Assembly: GCA_023430425.1 (NCBI GenBank)
Contig: JAEZAR010000040.1
Span: 1-10,409, forward strand
Reading direction: 5' to 3'
Length of the DNA: 10,409 nucleotides
Source: Actinomycetes bacterium
GTDB lineage: Bacteria; Actinomycetota; Actinomycetes; Actinomycetales; Cellulomonadaceae
Position 1 is the first letter of the stretch. Each line of letters begins with the position of its first letter. This document shows positions 7,166 through 10,409 of this stretch, piece by piece. The notes beneath the pieces were generated by a model. It was not told where the DNA came from. It was given only the letters and a program-made list of their open reading frames with translations, and searched no databases. A program made the translations under genes and the position numbers.

Positions 7166-8016
7166 TGTTCGGCCGCGAGCGGGTGGAGCTCAAGGACGGC
7201 GCCCAGGTCCGTGCGATGCGGGCGGCCGGCCTCGTCGTCGCCGACGCCCTGGCCGAGGTCCGCGCCGCGGTGCGCCCCGGCGTGACGACCCGCGAGCTCG
7301 ACGCCGTCGCCCGCGGCGTGCTGGCGCGGACCGGAGCGTCGTCGTCGTTCCTCGGCTACGAGGGCGTGGGCGCGCCGCCCTACCCCGCCGTCACGTGCAT
7401 CTCGGTCGACGACGAGATCGTCCACGGCATCCCGGGGGACCGCGAGGTCGCGGCCGGCGACGTGGTCTCGGTCGACTTCGGCGCCCACGTCGACGGCTGG
7501 CACGGGGACGCGGCCTTCTCGGTCGTCGTGGAGCCGGCCGACCAGGCCGACGCCGCGCTCGTGGCGACCACGGAGCGGGCCATGTGGGCGGGCATCGCGG
7601 CCCTGGCCACCGGTGACCGGCTGGGCGTCGTCGGTGACGCGATCCAGGACGCCGTGCACGCGGCCGCGGAGTCCGGCGGGGTGCGGTACGGGATCGTGCG
7701 CGAGTACACCGGCCACGGCATCGGGCGCGCGATGCACGAGGCCCCGACCGTGCTCAACTACCGCTCGCGCGAGCGGGGCCCGCGCGTGCGGCCGGGCCTG
7801 GTGGTGGCGGTCGAGCCCATGCTGACCCGGGGCGGCCGGGCGACCGTCGAGCTCGACGACGGCTGGACGGTGGCCACGCAGGACGGATCCAGGGCGGCGC
7901 ACTGGGAGCACACCGTCGCGGTGACGCCGGGCGGGCTCTGGGTGCTGACGGCGCACGACGGCGGTGCGGAGCAGCTCGGCGCGCTCGGCGTCCCCGTCGC
8001 CCCGTGGGAGGACTGA
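7165..8016 (+). CDS. map: Methionine aminopeptidase, type I
   Basis: A 283-residue methionine aminopeptidase (M24A, pita-bread fold), which removes the initiator Met from new proteins whose second residue is small. All five metal ligands are visible: Asp104 (VSVDFGA), Asp115 (WHGDAAF), His184 (TGHGIGR), Glu217 (VAVEPM) and Glu248 (HWEHTVAV). The conserved histidines His87 (IVHGIPG) and His191 (MHEAP) are also present. There is no N-terminal zinc-finger or SH3-binding extension, unlike one of the two mycobacterial Map forms. The start is the ATG overlapping the adk TGA (TGATG); no strong Shine-Dalgarno is seen, so translation probably depends on coupling to adk. It is somewhat longer than the about 264-residue E. 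coli enzyme, mainly through a short C-terminal tail. The frame is open far upstream in shadow of secY and adk, which I disregard. Confidence 0.96.
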   Translation: MFGRERVELKDGAQVRAMRAAGLVVADALAEVRAAVRPGVTTRELDAVARGVLARTGASSSFLGYEGVGAPPYPAVTCISVDDEIVHGIPGDREVAAGDVVSVDFGAHVDGWHGDAAFSVVVEPADQADAALVATTERAMWAGIAALATGDRLGVVGDAIQDAVHAAAESGGVRYGIVREYTGHGIGRAMHEAPTVLNYRSRERGPRVRPGLVVAVEPMLTRGGRATVELDDGWTVATQDGSRAAHWEHTVAVTPGGLWVLTAHDGGAEQLGALGVPVAPWED

Positions 8017-8030
8017 CCCCGGCTCTCCGC

Positions 8031-8053
8031 GGCCCGGGCGGCGCCCCGGGTTT
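8031..8053 (+). terminator. Possible terminator hairpin after map
   Basis: CCCGGG at 8033-8038 pairs with CCCGGG at 8045-8050 around a 6-base loop. Two flanking G-T pairs can extend the stem, and TTT follows. It lies 15 bases after the map stop and just before the infA -10-like site, where a transcription unit boundary makes sense. The stem is short and the T-run has only three bases, so termination may be partial. Confidence 0.5.
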
Positions 8054-8075
8054 CGTCGATGGGGCGAGGTTGCCG

Positions 8076-8081
8076 TAGGAT
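8076..8081 (+). promoter_or_regulatory. Candidate -10 hexamer of the infA (alpha operon) promoter
   Basis: TAGGAT matches the actinobacterial -10 pattern TAnnnT closely. It lies 145 bases before infA in the largest gap of the window and follows a possible terminator. A weak -35 match (TTCGTC, 8052-8057) lies 18 bases upstream. Transcription would begin near 8088, giving a leader of about 134 bases. The leader contains a small inverted repeat (TCCCG/CGGGA, 8112-8124) but nothing I recognise as a known riboswitch. Confidence 0.55.
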
Positions 8082-8221
8082 GGTCCGTTGGGTGCGTTCG
8101 CCGTGCCCGTCTCCCGGAGCGGGACCGTCGCAGGCGGGGCCGCACCACCCCCTCGCCGGCCCGAGCTGCGACAGCACGCGGTCGCCCGGCGCGGGTCCCT
8201 ACCAAGCAGTGAGCGGAGGAC

Positions 8222-8443
8222 ATGGCCAAGAAGGACGGCGTCATCGAGATCGAGGGCAGCGTGGTCGAAGCCCTGCCGAACGCGATGTTCCGCGTGGAGC
8301 TGGCGAACGGGCACCGCGTGCTCGCGCACATCTCGGGCAAGATGCGCCAGCACTACATCCGGATCCTCCCCGAGGACCGTGTGGTGGTGGAGCTCAGCCC
8401 GTACGACCTGTCCCGCGGTCGCATCGTCTACCGCTACAAGTAA
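8222..8443 (+). CDS. infA: Translation initiation factor IF-1
   Basis: A 73-residue IF-1, a single OB-fold (S1-like) protein that binds the 30S A site and works with IF-2 and IF-3 in start-codon selection. The sequence follows the family end to end: [20 protein letters not shown], then [40 protein letters not shown] and [12 protein letters not shown]. The length is standard. The best Shine-Dalgarno match, GGAGG at 8215-8219, ends only two bases before the ATG, unusually close. The conserved MAKKDG start leaves no doubt about the start codon. In actinobacteria infA opens the alpha operon, as here. Confidence 0.98.
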   Translation: MAKKDGVIEIEGSVVEALPNAMFRVELANGHRVLAHISGKMRQHYIRILPEDRVVVELSPYDLSRGRIVYRYK

Positions 8444-8473
8444 GCCCACCTCGGGCACCCGCCCGACGAACAA

Positions 8474-8508
8474 CCGCCGCCGCGAGTGGACCGCGTGCGC
8501 GGCGGCGG
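8474..8508 (+). other. Hairpin abutting the rpmJ ribosome binding site
   Basis: CCGCCGCCGCG (8474-8484) pairs perfectly with CGCGGCGGCGG (8498-8508), giving 11 base pairs around a 13-base loop. The last two bases of the right arm are the first two of GGAGGAAA (8507-8514), the apparent rpmJ Shine-Dalgarno. The structure could limit rpmJ translation or serve as a partial terminator after infA. The pairing is certain; a role is inference. Confidence 0.5.
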
Positions 8509-8519
8509 AGGAAAGCACG

Positions 8520-8633
8520 ATGAAGGTCAAGCCCAGCGTCAAGACGATCTGCGACAAGTGCAAGGTCATCCGCCGGCACGGTCGCGTCATGGTGATCTGC
8601 GAGAACCCCCGGCACAAGCAGCGCCAGGGCTGA
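8520..8633 (+). CDS. rpmJ: 50S ribosomal protein L36, zinc-binding type
   Basis: A 37-residue L36 (bL36), the smallest large-subunit protein, bound to 23S rRNA. It reads [20 protein letters not shown] and continues [17 protein letters not shown]. The Cys-Cys-Cys-His zinc ribbon is complete: C11-x2-C14, C27 and H32. This is the 'C+' form; zinc-free L36 copies, where they exist, are longer and usually encoded elsewhere. GGAGGAAA at 8507-8514 lies 5 bases upstream, partly in the right arm of a hairpin. The gene keeps the infA-rpmJ-rpsM order typical of the alpha operon. Confidence 0.97.
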   Translation: MKVKPSVKTICDKCKVIRRHGRVMVICENPRHKQRQG

Positions 8634-8651
8634 GCAGCACCGGCACCACCA

Positions 8652-8727
8652 GGCACCTCCGGGTGCCGCCCAGCGCACGTCAGCGCGAGCCCCACGGCTC
8701 GCGCAACCCCCGGCTCGGAGGCCGGGG
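8652..8727 (+). other. Three consecutive hairpins in the rpmJ-rpsM gap
   Basis: Three inverted repeats fill much of this 151-base gap. GGCACC/GGTGCC (8652-8657, 8662-8667) closes a TCCG loop that fits the stable C(UNCG)G tetraloop. GCGCGAGCC/GGCTCGCGC (8683-8691, 8696-8704) is a perfect 9-bp stem with a 4-base loop. CCCCGGC/GCCGGGG (8708-8714, 8721-8727) is a 7-bp stem. None has a T-run. They could form a structured leader or attenuator before rpsM, or stabilise a processed 3' end. No -10 hexamer of note was seen in the gap. Confidence 0.45.
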
Positions 8728-8784
8728 CCCGCGGCAGCGGGACGACGTGCGGACGACCTCCGATGCAGTACAGGAGCACTGAAG

Positions 8785-9162
8785 ATGGCACGTCTCGTCG
8801 GCGTGGACCTCCCCCGTGACAAGCGGATCGAGGTCGCGCTCACCTACATCTACGGCGTCGGGCGCACGCGCGCGCGCCAGACCCTCGCCGCCGCCGGCGT
8901 GAACCCCGACATGCGGGTCCGCGACCTCGGCGACGCCGAGCTGGTGGCGCTGCGCGACCACCTCGAGGGCAGCTACAAGCTCGAGGGCGACCTGCGGCGC
9001 GAGGTCGCCGCGGACATCCGCCGCAAGGTCGAGATCGGCAGCTACCAGGGTCTGCGGCACCGCCGCGGCCTGCCGGTGCGCGGTCAGCGGACCAAGACCA
9101 ACGCGCGCACCCGCAAGGGCCCGAAGCGCACAGTGGCCGGCAAGAAGAAGGCCCGCAAGTAG
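8785..9162 (+). CDS. rpsM: 30S ribosomal protein S13
   Basis: A 125-residue S13 (uS13) in the 30S head, which contacts 50S (bridges B1a/B1b) and P-site tRNA through its basic C-terminal tail. The start [20 protein letters not shown], then [14 protein letters not shown] (helix-two-turn-helix region), '[20 protein letters not shown]' and [20 protein letters not shown] cover the whole family profile. AGGAG at 8772-8776 lies 8 bases before the ATG. The stop is TAG, supporting amber as an ordinary stop in this genome. A 42-base gap leads to rpsK. Confidence 0.98.
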   Translation: MARLVGVDLPRDKRIEVALTYIYGVGRTRARQTLAAAGVNPDMRVRDLGDAELVALRDHLEGSYKLEGDLRREVAADIRRKVEIGSYQGLRHRRGLPVRGQRTKTNARTRKGPKRTVAGKKKARK

Positions 9163-9204
9163 CCCACCGGCCCCGCGCCACCCCCGAGACTCGAAGGACC
9201 TCAG

Positions 9205-9609
9205 ATGCCTCCCAAGACCCGCACCGCCGGCGCCCGCAAGCCGCGGCGCAAGGAGAAGAAGAACATCGCCGTGGGCGTCGCCCACATCAAGAGCACGTTC
9301 AACAACACGATCGTGTCGATCACCGACCCGTCGGGCGCCGTCGTCGCCTGGGCGTCGTCGGGCCAGGTCGGCTACAAGGGCTCGCGCAAGTCGACGCCGT
9401 TCGCCGCCCAGCTCGCCGCCGAGGCCGCGGCCCGGCGCGCTCAGGAGCACGGCATGAAGAAGGTCGACGTCCTCGTCAAGGGGCCGGGCTCCGGCCGCGA
9501 GGCCGCGATCCGCTCGCTCCAGGCCACCGGCCTCGAGGTGGGCTCGATCCAGGACGTCACCCCGCAGGCCCACAACGGCTGCCGTCCCCCGAAGCGGCGC
9601 CGCGTCTGA
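9205..9609 (+). CDS. rpsK: 30S ribosomal protein S11
   Basis: A 134-residue S11 (uS11) on the 30S platform, next to the mRNA near the E site and partnered with S7 and S18. The family features are [20 protein letters not shown], then [39 protein letters not shown] and the nearly invariant end '[18 protein letters not shown]'. GAAGGA (9193-9198) lies 6 bases before the ATG. In most bacteria rpsD (S4) follows S11; here the next gene is rpoA, after a 138-base gap with strong hairpins. Confidence 0.98.
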   Translation: MPPKTRTAGARKPRRKEKKNIAVGVAHIKSTFNNTIVSITDPSGAVVAWASSGQVGYKGSRKSTPFAAQLAAEAAARRAQEHGMKKVDVLVKGPGSGREAAIRSLQATGLEVGSIQDVTPQAHNGCRPPKRRRV

Positions 9610-9617
9610 CGGTGCGG

Positions 9618-9649
9618 GGCGCCCGGTCCGGTCCGCCGGGTCGGGCGCC
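9618..9649 (+). terminator. Strong hairpin just after rpsK (possible terminator)
   Basis: Bases 9618-9631 pair with 9636-9649 to give 14 consecutive pairs, two of them G-T, around a TCCG loop; the outer eight pairs (GGCGCCCG/CGGGCGCC) are perfect. It starts 9 bases after the rpsK stop. There is no T-run, so it would be a non-canonical actinobacterial-type terminator or an mRNA 3'-end stabiliser. Its position suggests that rpoA could be partly uncoupled from rpsM-rpsK. Confidence 0.55.
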
Positions 9650-9674
9650 GTCGTGCACCGAGCTCGTGCAGGAC

Positions 9675-9728
9675 CCCGCCGGGTGGACCGATGCCCGGCG
9701 GGTGGCGATGCGTCATATGGCGGACGCA
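9675..9728 (+). other. Two further hairpins in the rpoA leader
   Basis: CCCGCCGGG (9675-9683) pairs with CCCGGCGGG (9694-9702) as a perfect 9-bp stem. It is followed by TGCGTC (9709-9714) with GACGCA (9723-9728), a 6-bp stem. The second ends 5 bases before the rpoA Shine-Dalgarno AGAGGA (9734-9739). The only AT-rich bases in the gap, CATATG (9715-9720 region), are a poor -10 match. These may be a structured leader that tunes rpoA expression; no known regulator site is recognised. Confidence 0.4.
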
Positions 9729-9747
9729 CGCTGAGAGGACATCACCC

Positions 9748-10320
9748 GTGCTGATCGCACAGCGCCCCACCCTGACCGAAGAGGTCGTCTCCGAGAACCG
9801 CTCGCGGTTCGTCATCGAGCCGCTCGAGCCGGGCTTCGGCTACACGCTCGGCAACTCCCTGCGCCGGACCCTGCTGTCGTCCATCCCGGGCGCCGCCGTC
9901 ACCTCGATCCGCATCGACGGCGTGCTGCACGAGTTCTCGACGGTCCCGGGCGTCAAGGAGGACGTCACCGAGGTCATCCTCAACATCAAGGACCTGGTCG
10001 TCTCCTCCGAGAACGACGAGCCGGTCGTGATGTACCTGCGCAAGCAGGGTCCGGGCACGGTCACGGCCGCGGACATCACCCCGCCGGCCGGCGTCGAGGT
10101 GCACAACCCCGACCTGCACATCGCCACCCTGAACGGCAAGGGCAAGCTCGAGATCGAGCTCACCGTCGAGCGCGGCCGCGGCTACGTGTCCGCCCAGCAG
10201 AACAAGGCGTACGACGCCGAGATCGGCCGCATCCCCGTCGACTCGATCTACTCGCCCGTGCTCAAGGTGACGTACAAGGTCGAGGCCACCCGCGTCGAGC
10301 AGCGCACGGACTTCGACTAG
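9748..10320 (+). CDS. rpoA: RNA polymerase alpha subunit, N-terminal part, ending at an in-frame amber codon
   Basis: Clear RpoA N-terminal domain: (V/M)[19 protein letters not shown], then [40 protein letters not shown] and '[20 protein letters not shown]', continuing to [20 protein letters not shown] and [10 protein letters not shown]. Alpha dimerises and scaffolds beta and beta' assembly; its C-terminal domain contacts UP elements and activators. The start is a GTG with AGAGGA 8 bases upstream. After 190 codons a TAG (10318-10320) replaces the conserved Lys of the RTDFDKL segment, and the same frame continues as normal RpoA to the window end. Actinobacterial alphas are about 330-350 residues long. 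The truncated product would lose the last part of the NTD dimerisation region, the linker and the CTD, which should not support life. A single-base error (AAG read as TAG) is the simplest explanation; a real mutation or readthrough is possible. Confidence 0.93.
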   Translation: MLIAQRPTLTEEVVSENRSRFVIEPLEPGFGYTLGNSLRRTLLSSIPGAAVTSIRIDGVLHEFSTVPGVKEDVTEVILNIKDLVVSSENDEPVVMYLRKQGPGTVTAADITPPAGVEVHNPDLHIATLNGKGKLEIELTVERGRGYVSAQQNKAYDAEIGRIPVDSIYSPVLKVTYKVEATRVEQRTDFD

Positions 10321-10409
10321 CTCATCGTCGACGTCGAGACGAAGTCGGCGATCGCCCCGCGCGACGCCCTGGCGTCGGCCGGCAAGACGCTCGTGGAGCT
10401 CTTCGGGCT
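10321..10409 (+). pseudogene. rpoA: Continuation of the rpoA frame after the amber codon (runs off the window)
   Basis: Directly after the TAG the same frame reads LIVDVETKSAIAPRDALASA and GKTLVELFG, which is the expected RpoA sequence following RTDFDK, with no gap or frame change. It is open to the window end. The only possible in-frame restart is a GTG at 10393 without a Shine-Dalgarno, so this is not a separately translated subunit. It is listed as pseudogene only because the reading frame is interrupted as given; if the TAG is an error, it is simply the middle of rpoA. Confidence 0.8.

Noticed and set aside
10318..10320. Amber codon reassigned to an amino acid across the genome
   Set aside because: TAG ends rpsQ, rpsH and rpsM exactly at the normal family C termini, so it acts as a stop in this genome.
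10321..10409. Naturally split RNA polymerase alpha with a separately translated second half
   Set aside because: No Shine-Dalgarno or plausible start lies at or just before the continuation, and the break is inside the NTD fold rather than at the inter-domain linker.
1..10409. A previously undescribed multi-gene system
   Set aside because: Every coding stretch belongs to a well-known core family in conserved order, with no unexplained gene-sized region. The unusual items are local: the rpoA stop, the L15 tail and the intergenic hairpins.

Overview
This window is a high-GC actinobacterial ribosomal protein supercluster: the end of the S10 operon, the whole spc operon and the start of the alpha operon. 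All genes lie on the + strand. The proteins match actinobacterial forms of these families. A zinc-ribbon type S14, a short adenylate kinase with no zinc LID insert, and the absence of rpsD between rpsK and rpoA point to Micrococcales, perhaps the Cellulomonas group. That placement is inference from remembered family features, not from a search.

Layout: rplP (3' end only), rpmC and rpsQ close the S10 part. The spc part follows as rplN, rplX, rplE, rpsZ (S14), rpsH, rplF, rplR, rpsE, rpmD and rplO. Most of these are joined by 1-4 base stop/start overlaps or short gaps with good Shine-Dalgarno sequences. A strong GC hairpin and a -10-like hexamer separate rplO from secY-adk-map, which overlap each other. 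A second hairpin and -10-like hexamer precede infA-rpmJ-rpsM-rpsK-rpoA. No gap exceeds 300 bases. The largest are 205 nt (map-infA), 157 nt (rplO-secY), 151 nt (rpmJ-rpsM), 138 nt (rpsK-rpoA) and 112 nt (rpsQ-rplN). All but the last hold clear inverted repeats.

The genes work together in building the ribosome (eighteen ribosomal proteins, one of them partial, plus initiation factor IF-1), making RNA polymerase alpha, inserting membrane proteins (SecY), trimming N-terminal methionine (Map) and balancing adenylates (Adk). I see no mobile elements, CRISPR arrays, tRNA or rRNA genes, and no new multi-gene system.

The items most worth a second look are: (1) an in-frame TAG at codon 191 of rpoA, where a conserved lysine is expected, with the RpoA frame continuing intact beyond it; (2) an N-terminal extension of about 89 residues on L15 built from an 11-residue Ala/Lys/Pro repeat; (3) strong hairpins in the gaps around secY, rpmJ, rpsM and rpoA, including the place where rpsD usually sits.
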